Source: Deltaproteobacteria bacterium
GTDB taxonomy: Bacteria > Myxococcota_A > UBA9160 > UBA6930
Direction: 5' to 3'
DNA length: 64,000 nt
Assembly (NCBI GenBank): GCA_029261795.1
Contig: JAJDAP010000127.1
Coordinates: forward strand, 28,562-92,561
Shown: one piece after another, positions 19,718 to 30,208 of the stretch
How the letters are laid out: each line of letters starts with the position of its first letter
Position numbering within the stretch: position 1 is the stretch's first letter
The notes under the pieces: generated by a model
Told to the model about the DNA's origin: nothing
The model's input: the letters and a program-made list of their open reading frames with translations, nothing else
Database searches by the model: none
Made by a program: the position numbers and the translations under genes

Positions 19718-20581
19718 GTGCCGAACCTCAAGGACATCAAGCGCCGGATCGGCAGCGTGAAGAACACGCAGAAGATCACGTCCGCCATGCGCATGGTGGC
19801 CGCGGCCAAGCTGCGGCGCGCCCAGGATGCGATCATCGCGGCGCGCCCCTACGCCAAGCGGATGTACGCGACGCTCGGCGAGATCGGCAAGCGTCAGACC
19901 GACGCCGAGCACGTCCTGCTGCAGCCGCACGAGCAGCTGCGGGTGCTCGAGGTCGTCGTCGTGACTTCGGATCGTGGGCTTTGCGGCGGCTTCAACTCCT
20001 ACGCGCTCAAGGCCGCCAGCAAGGTCATCGAGGAACAAGGCGCCGAGTTCGATCGCATCGTCGTGACTGCCGTCGGGCGAAAGGCAGCCGAGTACTTCGG
20101 CAAGCGCACCGACGTGGTTCGCGCCTGGACGGGAATGGCCACGATCGAATACGCGAACGCGGTCGAGATCGCCGAGCATCTTTCCGCGCGCTACGAGGCA
20201 GGAGAGATCGACGGAGCCGTTCTGGTCTACAACGAGTTCATCTCTGCGATGACGCAGACGCCGAACGCCGACACGCTGCTGCCGCTCTCCGTCGAGGAAG
20301 AGGTGGGCGAAGCCGGTGAGACGGTCGTCCCGTTCGAGATCGAACCCGATGCCAACGCGCTCTTGAACGTGTTGGTTCCCCAGGCGCTCGAGTTCGCGAT
20401 CTATCGCGCGCTGCTCGAGAACCAGGCCGGCGAACACGCGGCACGCATGACCGCCATGGAAAGCGCGACGCGCAACTCCGAAGACATGATCCAGAGCCTC
20501 ACGCTCCAGTACAACCGCGCACGCCAGGCCGCGATCACCAAGGAACTGGTCGAGATCGTATCCGGGGCCGAAGCGCTCTAA
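19718..20581 (+). CDS. atpG: ATP synthase F1 subunit gamma
   Basis: 287-residue central rotor shaft. Starts LKDIKRRIGSVKNTQKITSAM, has SDRGLCGGFNS and ends with EYLM-type C-terminus replaced by RQAAITKELVEIVSGAEAL, all typical. GTG start at 19718, three bases after atpA. Operon member. Confidence 0.96.
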   Translation: MPNLKDIKRRIGSVKNTQKITSAMRMVAAAKLRRAQDAIIAARPYAKRMYATLGEIGKRQTDAEHVLLQPHEQLRVLEVVVVTSDRGLCGGFNSYALKAASKVIEEQGAEFDRIVVTAVGRKAAEYFGKRTDVVRAWTGMATIEYANAVEIAEHLSARYEAGEIDGAVLVYNEFISAMTQTPNADTLLPLSVEEEVGEAGETVVPFEIEPDANALLNVLVPQALEFAIYRALLENQAGEHAARMTAMESATRNSEDMIQSLTLQYNRARQAAITKELVEIVSGAEAL

Positions 20582-20645
20582 CCGCCGAGAGAAACCGCAG
20601 GCTGCCAGGCGGCGTGCGAGTCACCGAACAAGTCGAGGAAAACCG

Positions 20646-22073
20646 ATGTCCGAAAATGGCCATATCACGCAGATCCTGGGTCCCGTCGTCGACGTGGAGT
20701 TCCCGCCGGGACACCTCCCCGAGGTGTACACGGCGCTCCGCACCACGAACCCGGGCATCGACGATCGCGAGGACAACCTGGTTCTCGAGGTCGCCCAGCA
20801 CCTCGGTGAGAACACCGTGCGCACCATCGCGATGGACACCAGCGAAGGTCTCACGCGACATCAGGCGGTCAAGAACACCGGTGACATGATCCGTGTGCCC
20901 GTCGGGCCGAAGATCCTCGGCCGCATCCTGAACGTGATTGGTGAGCCCGTGGACGAGCGCGGCCCGGTCGACGCCGAGGTGACCCTGCCGATCCACCGTC
21001 CGGCGCCCGAGTTCATCGACCAGTCGACGAGCGTGGAGACGCTGGAGACCGGCATCAAGGTCGTGGACCTGATCGCGCCCTTTCAGAAGGGTGGCAAGGT
21101 CGGCCTGTTCGGTGGCGCCGGCGTCGGCAAGACCGTGGTCATCATGGAATTGATCCAGAACATCGCGAAGGAGCACTCGGGCTACTCGGTGTTCGGTGGC
21201 GTCGGTGAGCGTACCCGCGAGGGCAACGACCTCTGGAACGAGATGGAAGAGTCGAAGCTCTCGGACGGCACCACGGTGCTCGACAAGACGGCCCTGATCT
21301 ACGGCCAGATGAACGAGCCTCCGGGAGCCCGTGCCCGCGTCGCGCTCTCGGCGTTGACCTGCGCCGAGTACTTCCGCGACGAAGAGGGCAAGGACGTGCT
21401 GCTCTTCATCGACAACATCTTCCGCTTCACCCAGGCGGGTTCGGAAGTGTCGGCGCTGTTAGGTCGGATTCCTTCGGCCGTGGGCTATCAGCCGACGCTC
21501 TCCACCGAGATGGGCGAGCTGCAGGAACGCATCACCTCGACCAACAAGGGATCGATCACCTCGGTCCAGGCCATCTACGTTCCCGCGGACGACCTTACCG
21601 ACCCCGCGCCGGCGACCGCCTTCTCGCACCTCGATGCCCAGACGGTTCTCTCCCGACGCATCTCGGAGCTGGGCATCTACCCGGCCGTGGACCCGCTCGA
21701 TTCGTCGAGCCGCATTCTCGACCCCCAGGTCGTCGGCGAGGAGCACTACGCGGTCGCGCGCCAGGTGCAGCAGACCCTGCAGAAGTACAAGGATCTCCAG
21801 GACATCATCGCGATTCTCGGCATGGACGAACTCAGCGAAGAGGACAAGCTCACGGTTTCGCGCGCCCGCAAGATCGAGCGGTTCTTCTCCCAGCCCTTCC
21901 ATGTGGCCGAGCAGTTCACGGGGCGGCCCGGCGTCTACGTGCGGCTCGAGGACACGATCCGTTCCTTCAAGGAGATTCTCGAAGGGAAGTGTGACGACCT
22001 GCCTGAGCAGGCGTTCTTCATGGCCGGTGCCATCGAGGAAGTCCGCGAGAACGCCAAGGAATTGGCAGGTTAG
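20646..22073 (+). CDS. atpD: ATP synthase F1 subunit beta
   Basis: 475-residue catalytic subunit. GGAGVGKTVVIMELI is Walker A, GGVGERTREGNDL the catalytic-Glu region, LLFIDNIFRFTQAGSEVSALLGR and the DELSEED motif (DELSEEDKL) are complete. ATG at 20646 behind GAGGAAAACCG. 64 bp separate it from atpG. Confidence 0.98.
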   Translation: MSENGHITQILGPVVDVEFPPGHLPEVYTALRTTNPGIDDREDNLVLEVAQHLGENTVRTIAMDTSEGLTRHQAVKNTGDMIRVPVGPKILGRILNVIGEPVDERGPVDAEVTLPIHRPAPEFIDQSTSVETLETGIKVVDLIAPFQKGGKVGLFGGAGVGKTVVIMELIQNIAKEHSGYSVFGGVGERTREGNDLWNEMEESKLSDGTTVLDKTALIYGQMNEPPGARARVALSALTCAEYFRDEEGKDVLLFIDNIFRFTQAGSEVSALLGRIPSAVGYQPTLSTEMGELQERITSTNKGSITSVQAIYVPADDLTDPAPATAFSHLDAQTVLSRRISELGIYPAVDPLDSSSRILDPQVVGEEHYAVARQVQQTLQKYKDLQDIIAILGMDELSEEDKLTVSRARKIERFFSQPFHVAEQFTGRPGVYVRLEDTIRSFKEILEGKCDDLPEQAFFMAGAIEEVRENAKELAG

Positions 22074-22078
22074 TTCTG

Positions 22079-22489
22079 ATGGCCATCGATCTGACAGTGG
22101 TGACGCCCGAAGGCCAGGCCTACGACAAGGCCGTCGAGAGCGTCGTTTTGCCCGGCGTCGAAGGCGCGTTCGGCGTGCTTTCAGGGCACGAAGTCTTCAT
22201 GACCGCGCTCCAGACCGGCGAGATGACGATCGAGACCGGCGCGGAGACGCTCTACGCCGCCGTTTCCAAAGGCTTCGCCGAAGTCCACGAGGACGTGGTG
22301 ACGGTCATGGTCGGCAGCTGTGAGTTCGCCCACGAGATCGATCTCGACCGCGCCAAGGTCGCCGCCGAGCGGGCCCAGGCCCAGCTCGAGGAGATGCGCG
22401 GCACCGATGAGGGCGAAGAGCTCTACCAGGAATACCAGGAAGCGTATTCCAAGGCCGTGGCGCGGGTGACAGCGGCCGAGCGCGGCTGA
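22079..22489 (+). CDS. atpC: ATP synthase F1 subunit epsilon
   Basis: 136 residues: N-terminal beta sandwich (LTVVTPEGQAYDKAVESVVLPGVEGAFGVLSGHE pattern) and a C-terminal helical hairpin (IDLDRAKVAAERAQAQLEE). It couples rotation to catalysis and can inhibit F1. Last gene of the F1 operon; 140 bp of non-coding DNA with a CCCCGCGGGG palindrome (22563-22572) follow. Confidence 0.95.
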   Translation: MAIDLTVVTPEGQAYDKAVESVVLPGVEGAFGVLSGHEVFMTALQTGEMTIETGAETLYAAVSKGFAEVHEDVVTVMVGSCEFAHEIDLDRAKVAAERAQAQLEEMRGTDEGEELYQEYQEAYSKAVARVTAAERG

Positions 22490-22629
22490 GGCGTCCGCTG
22501 GCAGCAACGAGCTTGGAGACCCGGCCCGGGTCGCCACCACTCGCGAACGCGAACGAATGACTCCCCGCGGGGATGACACCAACGCCTTTGATCGGACACA
22601 TACTGGGTGAAACCCCAGGAGTTCCTGTC

Positions 22630-23295
22630 ATGCGTCACCTCGCTGCCCTTGCAGTTGCAATCCTCTTTGCCGCGCCGGCATCGGCCATCACCGTCGATTT
22701 CACGGACGCAGTGTGGGCCGGCGCGAATCCGATCATCAATTTCCCCCCGATTTCGACGCCGACCTTTACGGTCAACATCGGCGGAGTCGACGTCACCGCG
22801 ACGGTGATCATGGGCACGGGCGCTTTCGGCGCTGGACCCTCGCTCATCACGGATACCGTCAATCAAACGCCCATCAATCCGCCGTCCCTTCCGAACGGGA
22901 TGGGTGTCGCGGTGGGGATCGACTCCTCGGAGATCGATCGCGTCGAGATCCTGCGCATCTCCTTCAGCACGCCCGTCACCATCGACAGCTTCCTCGTGAG
23001 CCGTTTCTTCCAGATCGGCGTCAAGGGCGACGCCGCCAACGAGCTCGGCCTCTACACCCTCGAGGGCGGGGCCACGGTCCAGTTCGAGGCAACCGCCAGC
23101 GACCCCGACGAAGGACGCCAGGCGTTCGCCGTTGGCGGTGGGCTGGTGAGCTTCATCGACTTCAGTGCACCGGGACCCCTCGACAACGATTTCAGCCTCG
23201 TGTCGATCAACTTCACCGTACCGGAACCGACGACCATGGCGCTGCTGGGCTGCGTTGGCCTGTTCGCCGTCGGTAGCCGGCGCCGGAGCGCCTGA
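22630..23295 (+). CDS. PEP-CTERM sorting domain protein
   Basis: 221-residue exported protein of unknown function. A signal peptide (LAALAVAILFAAPASA) is followed by a beta-rich body with many Ser/Thr/Asn and the C-terminal sorting signal VPEPTTMALLGCVGLFAVGSRRRSA: PEP motif, hydrophobic stretch, Arg cluster. PEP-CTERM proteins are cut and handled by exosortase; none is in this window. ATG at 22630 behind AGGAG is chosen over an open frame from 22573. Stands alone after the ATP synthase operon. Confidence 0.85.
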   Translation: MRHLAALAVAILFAAPASAITVDFTDAVWAGANPIINFPPISTPTFTVNIGGVDVTATVIMGTGAFGAGPSLITDTVNQTPINPPSLPNGMGVAVGIDSSEIDRVEILRISFSTPVTIDSFLVSRFFQIGVKGDAANELGLYTLEGGATVQFEATASDPDEGRQAFAVGGGLVSFIDFSAPGPLDNDFSLVSINFTVPEPTTMALLGCVGLFAVGSRRRSA

Positions 23296-23338
23296 TCGCA
23301 TCCAGCTGAGATCCGATTGATCGATTGGCGGCCGCTGC

Positions 23339-23917
23339 TCACCCCCGAGCGGCGGTCGCTTTCAGTTTGGCCTTGCCGTCCTCGACGACGACCTTGAAGC
23401 GGACCTTCCTGGCGCCGTACTTCTCGCGGATCGCGCTCTCCTGCTTGGCGAGGAGTGCGTCGAGTTTCTCGCGGGTTACGCCCTTGGCGCCCTGGCCGGT
23501 CGCCTCGCGCGCCGAGATGTACGCTTCGAAGACATCCGAGCGATCGTCCATGGCCTCGCGGTTGGCGGTCGCGGTGGAAGCCTGGTCCTTGCTCTCGTTG
23601 CGCGAGCGATCCTTCAGGTCGGCCTTGAACAGATGGCGTTCGTAGGTGCCGGCCTCGATCTTGCGGAGCGTCTCATCCCAGTGGCGCCGGAACGAGAAGT
23701 AGCGCGAGCGCAGGTTGTTGAACTTGAAGCGCATGCCCGTGTTCTTGATCGGACTCTGGGCGTAGAGCTGCACGTACTTCTGCACCTCGGCTCGCGTCTG
23801 CAGCGGCTCGCGCTTGCGGGTGCCCATGAAGTATTGCTCGTACTCGAGCTTCAGCTGCTTGATGCGGATGTCGATCAGATGGAGATCCGCTTCGATATCC
23901 GTTCCGAACTCGGCCAT
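23339..23917 (-). CDS. conserved protein, MXAN_5187 C-terminal-domain-like
   Basis: 192 residues, no signal peptide. The pattern IDIRIKQLKLEYEQYFMGTR, NLRSRYFSFRRHWDETLR and the C-terminal REKLDALLAKQESAIREKYG with VRFKVVVEDGKAKLKA resembles the conserved C-terminal domain found in Myxococcus proteins of this name. Mostly charged helices, so a coiled-coil or helical bundle is likely. Function unknown. Convergent with the PEP-CTERM gene and divergent from nagA. Family assignment is from memory of its sequence pattern and not proven. Confidence 0.65.
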   Translation of the reverse strand: MAEFGTDIEADLHLIDIRIKQLKLEYEQYFMGTRKREPLQTRAEVQKYVQLYAQSPIKNTGMRFKFNNLRSRYFSFRRHWDETLRKIEAGTYERHLFKADLKDRSRNESKDQASTATANREAMDDRSDVFEAYISAREATGQGAKGVTREKLDALLAKQESAIREKYGARKVRFKVVVEDGKAKLKATAARG

Positions 23918-24029
23918 GTGGGGCGTATCGGCCCGGTCTGATCCATGCTTGAGGCGGTTCCCCTACGCCCTCGGAGCCGTTGTTTCCCCTCTCGAGGCCC
24001 GGCCTCGCGCAGGCCGATGAGACCCTCAC

Positions 24030-25196
24030 ATGACGAGAATCTGGCTTCACGACGCCATTCTGCTCGACCCCGACGCAGCCGAACCGGCCGCCGGCTGCCT
24101 GCTGCTGGAGGGCGACCGCATCCTGGCGAAGGCTCCGCCCTCGGCTCCGCCGCCCGAGGGGGCGAAGCGGGTCTCGCTTTCAGGCCAGGCGCTGGCGCCC
24201 GGTTTCCTCGATCTTCACTATCACGGCCGGTTGATCTTTACGCCGCCCGAGGCCGCTGCAGCCGAGCTTGCCAGGGCAGCCCGGCGGCTGGTCAGGCACG
24301 GCGTGACTGGCTTCCTGCCCACCACCATTGCCTGGGCCGCGCCGACGCTCATGACGCAGGTATCCGCCTGGGCGAAAGCTTGTGACGCGCGTCATGAACC
24401 CGGCCAGGCCGCTCGCCTGGGGCTTCATCTGGAGGGCCCCTGGATCCGTCCCGAAGCGGCCGGGGCCCAGCCGAAAGCTGGGATCTGCCCGTTCGAACCC
24501 GCATTCGGCGCCGAGCTCCTCGACCGTGGCGAAGGCACGATTCGCATGGTCACCCTGGCCCCGGAGGCCGAGGGTTCTTTGTCGTTGCAGGCCGAGTTGG
24601 CCAGGCGCGGGGTCGTCGCATCGCTGGGCCATTCCCACGCCGACGCTGCTCTCACGACGGACGCGATCGAGGCCGGGGCCACCCATGTCACCCACCTCTT
24701 CAATGCGATGGGTCCTCTCCATCACCGGACGCCCGGGTTGGCGGGCATTGCGCTGAGCGACGACCGGCTGAGCTGCGATCTGATCTGCGACGGCGTTCAC
24801 GTGGATCCCGCTGTGGTAAAGCTGGCCGCTCGCGCCAAGGGGGAGCGTCTGTCCCTGATCACAGATCGCGTCGAACCCGTCGATGACGCACCGGCCGCGC
24901 GTCACGATCCGGGCCTCGAGCTCGGCATGGCCCCGGACGATGGCCGCGCACTCCGGCTACCGGATGGCACGCTTGCCGGTAGCCGCCTGCGCCTGGACCA
25001 GGCCGTGCGCAACGCGATTTCCTTCGGCGCGATGACACGCCAGCAGGCGATCCAGGCGGTGACCCTGCGCCCGGCCAAGGTGCTGGGTCTCGAGGCCGAG
25101 CGCGGCAGCTTCCGCAAAGGTGCGCGCGCGGATCTGGTCGTTCTCGACGAGACCAACCATGTCACCGAGACCTGGCTCGCGGGTGCCCGGGTCTAA
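24030..25196 (+). CDS. nagA: N-acetylglucosamine-6-phosphate deacetylase-like amidohydrolase
   Basis: 388-residue TIM-barrel amidohydrolase of the NagA family, which removes acetate from GlcNAc-6-phosphate for cell-wall recycling. Metal and active-site motifs are in order: DLHYHG (61-66), HLEGPW (133-138), GHSHA (200-204), THLFNAM (221-227), DGVHVDP (254-260) and the catalytic Asp279 in LITDR. The usual TDAM after it is changed to TDRV. ATG at 24030. No nagB or PTS gene is beside it. Confidence 0.85.
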   Translation: MTRIWLHDAILLDPDAAEPAAGCLLLEGDRILAKAPPSAPPPEGAKRVSLSGQALAPGFLDLHYHGRLIFTPPEAAAAELARAARRLVRHGVTGFLPTTIAWAAPTLMTQVSAWAKACDARHEPGQAARLGLHLEGPWIRPEAAGAQPKAGICPFEPAFGAELLDRGEGTIRMVTLAPEAEGSLSLQAELARRGVVASLGHSHADAALTTDAIEAGATHVTHLFNAMGPLHHRTPGLAGIALSDDRLSCDLICDGVHVDPAVVKLAARAKGERLSLITDRVEPVDDAPAARHDPGLELGMAPDDGRALRLPDGTLAGSRLRLDQAVRNAISFGAMTRQQAIQAVTLRPAKVLGLEAERGSFRKGARADLVVLDETNHVTETWLAGARV

Positions 25197-25208
25197 CGGG
25201 CCGGTGGC

Positions 25209-25832
25209 TCAGGAAATCGCCGCACCCCGGTAGAGCGTGCCGAACATGCGGGGCATGCCCTCGCCGACGAAGAAGTCGAAGTCCGGCAGCTCGAATTCGG
25301 CTTCGCGGATCAGCTGGTCGATCTTGCGGTTCAGGTTGCAGCCGCAACCGATCACGTTCTGCACGGAGTTGAAGCGCTGCTGCCAGCCTGCGACCGAAGG
25401 GTCGTCACTCAGGCCGTGTTCGATGAAGTGCAGCCGGGCGCCGGGCTTCAGCACGCGTTTGACCTCACGAAGGGCCGCCACCGGGTCGGGGATGGTGCAG
25501 AGCGTCCAGGTCACCGTTGCGGTGTCGAAGCGGCCGGAGTCGAACGGCAAGCCGCCATCGGCCGGGAGATGGTGCAGCTTCACCGGAAACCCGGCCGCCT
25601 CGATCCGACGCGTGACCTTCTCCGGCAACGCGTTCATCGGATCGACGGTGGAGAGAGACCCCACGGCCTCGGGGTAGTGCCGCAAGTTCAAGCCGGTACC
25701 GAATCCGATCTCGAGCACGTCGCCGTGGGCCGCTTCCAACACCCCCGGCCGGAGCTCCTCCATCCCGCGCATCACGCGGTCGAGGATGTGGGGGAAGACG
25801 CGCTGCTCGTAGAAATCATGAATCATGCCCAT
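25209..25832 (-). CDS. class I SAM-dependent methyltransferase (UbiE/METTL7-like)
   Basis: 207 residues. SAM motif I is seen in DVLEIGFGTGLNLRHY, motif II in TATVTWTLCTIPDPVAALREVKRVLKPGARL, and the C-terminal ASLGCGCNLNR type (VIGCGCNLNRK) pattern of small-molecule methyltransferases is present. Substrate unknown. ATG at 25830-25832; TATCCT lies 7 nt upstream (25840-25845) with a GAGG between. Divergent from the amidase and convergent with nagA. Confidence 0.85.
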   Translation of the reverse strand: MGMIHDFYEQRVFPHILDRVMRGMEELRPGVLEAAHGDVLEIGFGTGLNLRHYPEAVGSLSTVDPMNALPEKVTRRIEAAGFPVKLHHLPADGGLPFDSGRFDTATVTWTLCTIPDPVAALREVKRVLKPGARLHFIEHGLSDDPSVAGWQQRFNSVQNVIGCGCNLNRKIDQLIREAEFELPDFDFFVGEGMPRMFGTLYRGAAIS

Positions 25833-25897
25833 GGGCCTCAGGATACGCCGGTCATGGATCACAGCCCATGGCTCGCACCACGGAGTAGCATCTGCCC

Positions 25898-27387
<1,490 letters not shown>

Positions 27388-27391
<4 letters not shown>

Positions 27392-27846
27392 CGTTCCTTC
27401 GTGAGTCCCAACAGGCCGAACCAGCGTTCGTCCTGGCCGACTTCCCTCAGCTCGCCCCAGGGCCCGGTCGGAATCGGCACGCCTTCGAGGCTGGCACTGG
27501 CAATCAAGCGCAGGCCGTCCACGTCCAGGGCGAATAGCGTCCTCGTCGCCTCCCGCTGGGACAGCAGCGCTTCCAACTCGAGCTGCCCGCTCTCGAGCTT
27601 GCAGGTTGCTCGGCCACCCTTCACTTCGTACTCCGCCACGATCTCGCGCGAGATCGTGGCGAGTCGGAACACGCGCCGCCGGAGGCCCTGGTCCCAATCG
27701 AGAAGCTCGAGGACATAGGTCGCATCGCAGTCCGCACAGGAGACGATGCCGACGGCCAGCCCATCGTAGTAGTCCAGGATCAAGCGCTCACGAAACGGGA
27801 AGCTACCGGCTTCGGCGCCTAGCAAGTGTGAACAGAGCGGTTTCAC
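27388..27846 (-). CDS. conserved hypothetical protein
   Basis: 152 residues, not recognised. It has a Cys in CSHLL near the start and a CADC pair (37-40), then a beta-rich body without signal peptide or membrane segment. A possible metal-binding fold. Its ATG (27846) overlaps the stop of the upstream lipoprotein gene (ATGA), so it is translated with it; the operon is zinc-ribbon protein, lipoprotein, this protein. Confidence 0.7.
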
Positions 27847-28400
27847 GGTTCGAGCAGATCGGCCAGCGCCAACACCAGATCCGCCGGCAGTACGCTGGCC
27901 GGGCGGATTGCGAAGGCGCCGCCGCGCTGCCAGCTCCTTCCGATCTCGAACGCCGTGTTGCCACTCGCGACATCCGTCGCTCGCAGCGTGAACTGGATAT
28001 CGCTCCGGGTCGAGATCAGGACCGGAACCGACAGGGTCAGCAAGGGGCCGAGCTCCGTGAAGTGGACTTCGATCAGCGTCTCGAGAGCATCGGCGCGAAG
28101 CGTTTCGACCAGGGCTTCGCGGTCCAGCTCTTCAGCTCGGCGGACGCCGCGAACCTCGGCGACTTCACCGCAGGACAGGGAGGCGAATGCGTCGGCGAGG
28201 CCCGTCGAGATCATCGCCTGCCTGCGCTCGGGTTCCTTCTGATCGCTCCGCCAGCTCACGGTCGGAACCACCACGACCCTGCCGAGCTGCCGCGATCCAT
28301 TGCAGAGGGGCGCATCGGAAACCCGGGGTTGGTCCGAGGCCTCGATGCTGATGCAAGCAGAGAGCCCGACTGCGAGGAAGGCAAGCAGTAGTGCACGCAT
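27843..28400 (-). CDS. lipoprotein of unknown function
   Basis: 185 residues. Signal MRALLLAFLAVGLSACIS with lipobox LSAC places it in the envelope. The body has a mixed alpha/beta pattern (VVVVPTVSWR, ELGPLLTLSVPVLIS). The frame is open far upstream, but the lipoprotein signal fixes ATG at 28398-28400. It starts 2 bp after the stop of the DUF1272 gene. No family recognised. Confidence 0.75.
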   Translation of the reverse strand: MRALLLAFLAVGLSACISIEASDQPRVSDAPLCNGSRQLGRVVVVPTVSWRSDQKEPERRQAMISTGLADAFASLSCGEVAEVRGVRRAEELDREALVETLRADALETLIEVHFTELGPLLTLSVPVLISTRSDIQFTLRATDVASGNTAFEIGRSWQRGGAFAIRPASVLPADLVLALADLLEP

Positions 28401-28401
28401 C

Positions 28402-28632
28402 TCAGGCGTGCTTCCCATGGACGCGATTGCTAGAGGCCGGAGCGCCCTCGAGCGCGGCGGCGGGCCGGATCGGCCGACGCACCAGCTCGCCCCCGCAATT
28501 GGGACAGCGGCCGGCGAAGTGCGCCACGCAATCCGCACAGAATGTGCATTCGAAGCTGCAGATGTGCGCGCTCGTGTCGTCCGGCGTGAGATCCTGGTCG
28601 CAGCGCTCGCAGTTGGGTCGAAGTGCCAGCAT
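28402..28632 (-). CDS. DUF1272 zinc-ribbon protein
   Basis: 76 residues, a small cysteine-rich protein of the DUF1272 family. It starts MLALRPNCERCDQDL and contains CSFECTFCADC and RCPNCGGELVRRP; eight cysteines suit two zinc sites. Function unknown. ATG at 28630-28632 with TAGCAT 7 nt upstream (28640-28645), a leaderless pattern. It heads a three-gene operon and is divergent from radA, about 80 bp away. Confidence 0.88.
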   Translation of the reverse strand: MLALRPNCERCDQDLTPDDTSAHICSFECTFCADCVAHFAGRCPNCGGELVRRPIRPAAALEGAPASSNRVHGKHA

Positions 28633-28713
28633 GGCGCTGATGCTACCACGGCGCGCCATGTTAGGTCGGCGCGGCCTGGCGAGGGCACGGCTGATCGGGC
28701 ACGCTCGCCGGTC

Positions 28714-30123
28714 ATGGCGAAGGCTCGCTCTGTCTACTGCTGCACCGAGTGCGGGACCCAGCACGCGCAGCTGCTGGGTCGTTGCACCGGGTGTGGCAGC
28801 TGGGAATCGCTGGTCGAAGAACCCGTCGCTGGCACCGGCGCGGCGGAGACGGCTCCCGGGAACCTGCTCGGGGAACGCCCGGCTCCGGGGGCAAGCGTTG
28901 GCGCAGGCTCGAAAGCGGCGATTCCGCTCCAGGCCGTGGATGCGGACGCGGCGCCGCGCGTTCCGTCCGGTATTCCGGAGCTCGACCGTGTGCTGGGCGG
29001 CGGTCTGGTGCCGGGAAGCGTGGTGTTGCTCGGTGGCGAGCCCGGGATCGGCAAATCGACGCTTTGCCTCCAGCTCGCCTCGGCGATCGCCGCAAGTGGA
29101 GATCCGCTCCTCTACGTCACCGGCGAGGAGAGCCTCGAGCAGGTGCGGTTGCGCGCCGGGCGGCTCGGGGACGTGCCCGCTGGCCTGCTCGCGCTGGCAG
29201 AAACGCGGGTCGAGTCGCTCGCCGGGCCATGGCGGGAGGCCGCCCCGCGGGCCGTCCTGATCGACTCGATCCAGACGATGCACACCGATCGCATCGAGAG
29301 TGCGCCGGGCTCCGTCGCCCAGGTGCGCGAATCCGCAGCGTTGCTTTCGGCGACCGCGAAAGCCAACGGAACCGCCCTGATCCTGGTGGGGCACGTGACC
29401 AAGGAAGGCACCCTCGCGGGTCCGCGCGTGTTGGAGCATCTGGTGGACGTGGTGCTCACCTTCGAGGGCGACCGCGGCCACCCGTTCCGGATGCTGCGTG
29501 CCTCGAAGAATCGCTACGGCTCGACCCAGGAGGTCGGCGTGTTCACGATGGGCGAGAAAGGACTGATCGCCGTCGAGAACCCGAGCGAGCTGTTCCTGGC
29601 GGAACGTCGCGTGGGTGCGCCGGGCTCCTGCATCGTTCCGACGATGGAAGGCAGCCGTCCAATGCTGCTCGAAGTGCAGGCGCTGCTGGCGCCCGCCGGC
29701 TACGGCACTGCGCGTCGTACCTGTCTCGGGATCGATGATCAGCGGGTGGCCCTGCTGCTCGCGGTCCTCGACCGGCGCTCCAACGTCGACCTGCTTTCGC
29801 AGGACGTCTACGTGAATGTCACGGGCGGCGTTCGCGTCAGCGAGCCAGCCAGCGATCTCGCGGTGGCACTTGCCATGGTCTCGAGCCGCCTCGATATCCC
29901 GGTGCCCGGTGACGTCGCGGCCTGCGGGGAGATCGGTCTGGGTGGAGAGCTGCGACGGGTCGGCCGCATCGAGCATCGCATCCGCGAAGCGGAGCGCCTC
30001 GGCTTCCGCCGGGTTCTGGTCCCGGCGGGTGCCGCCGGCATGATCGGAAGTGCCACCGCCATCGGGATCGACAATGTGGCCGAGGCCGTGGAGTGGTTGA
30101 GTACCCCTGGAAACGCCGTGTGA
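28714..30123 (+). CDS. radA: DNA repair protein RadA
   Basis: 469-residue RadA/Sms, a RecA-like helicase that helps branch migration. Zinc finger Cys10-Cys13...Cys24-Cys27, Walker A GGEPGIGKST (107-116), the KNRYG motif (265-269) and the C-terminal Lon-like domain (SQDVYVNVTGGVRVSEPASDL; GEIGLGGELRRVGR) are all seen. ATG at 28714 matches the family start MAKARSVYCC. The open frame to 28300 crosses other genes and is discarded. Confidence 0.96.
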   Translation: MAKARSVYCCTECGTQHAQLLGRCTGCGSWESLVEEPVAGTGAAETAPGNLLGERPAPGASVGAGSKAAIPLQAVDADAAPRVPSGIPELDRVLGGGLVPGSVVLLGGEPGIGKSTLCLQLASAIAASGDPLLYVTGEESLEQVRLRAGRLGDVPAGLLALAETRVESLAGPWREAAPRAVLIDSIQTMHTDRIESAPGSVAQVRESAALLSATAKANGTALILVGHVTKEGTLAGPRVLEHLVDVVLTFEGDRGHPFRMLRASKNRYGSTQEVGVFTMGEKGLIAVENPSELFLAERRVGAPGSCIVPTMEGSRPMLLEVQALLAPAGYGTARRTCLGIDDQRVALLLAVLDRRSNVDLLSQDVYVNVTGGVRVSEPASDLAVALAMVSSRLDIPVPGDVAACGEIGLGGELRRVGRIEHRIREAERLGFRRVLVPAGAAGMIGSATAIGIDNVAEAVEWLSTPGNAV

Positions 30124-30171
30124 AAATCCGTTAACCCCGCGACAAAACTCCGCTTTTCGCACTTTTGACCT

Positions 30172-30200
30172 TTGACACGTGGAGCCGTCGCAGGTAGGCT
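30172..30200 (+). promoter_or_regulatory. leaderless-type promoter of polyprenyl synthase gene
   Basis: TTGACA (30172-30177), 17-nt spacer, TAGGCT (30195-30200), then ATG 8 nt later at 30209. A start at about +1 is expected, so no 5' leader. A second TTGACC (30165-30170) lies 5 bases before. Confidence 0.6.
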
Positions 30201-30208
30201 CGCCAGCG

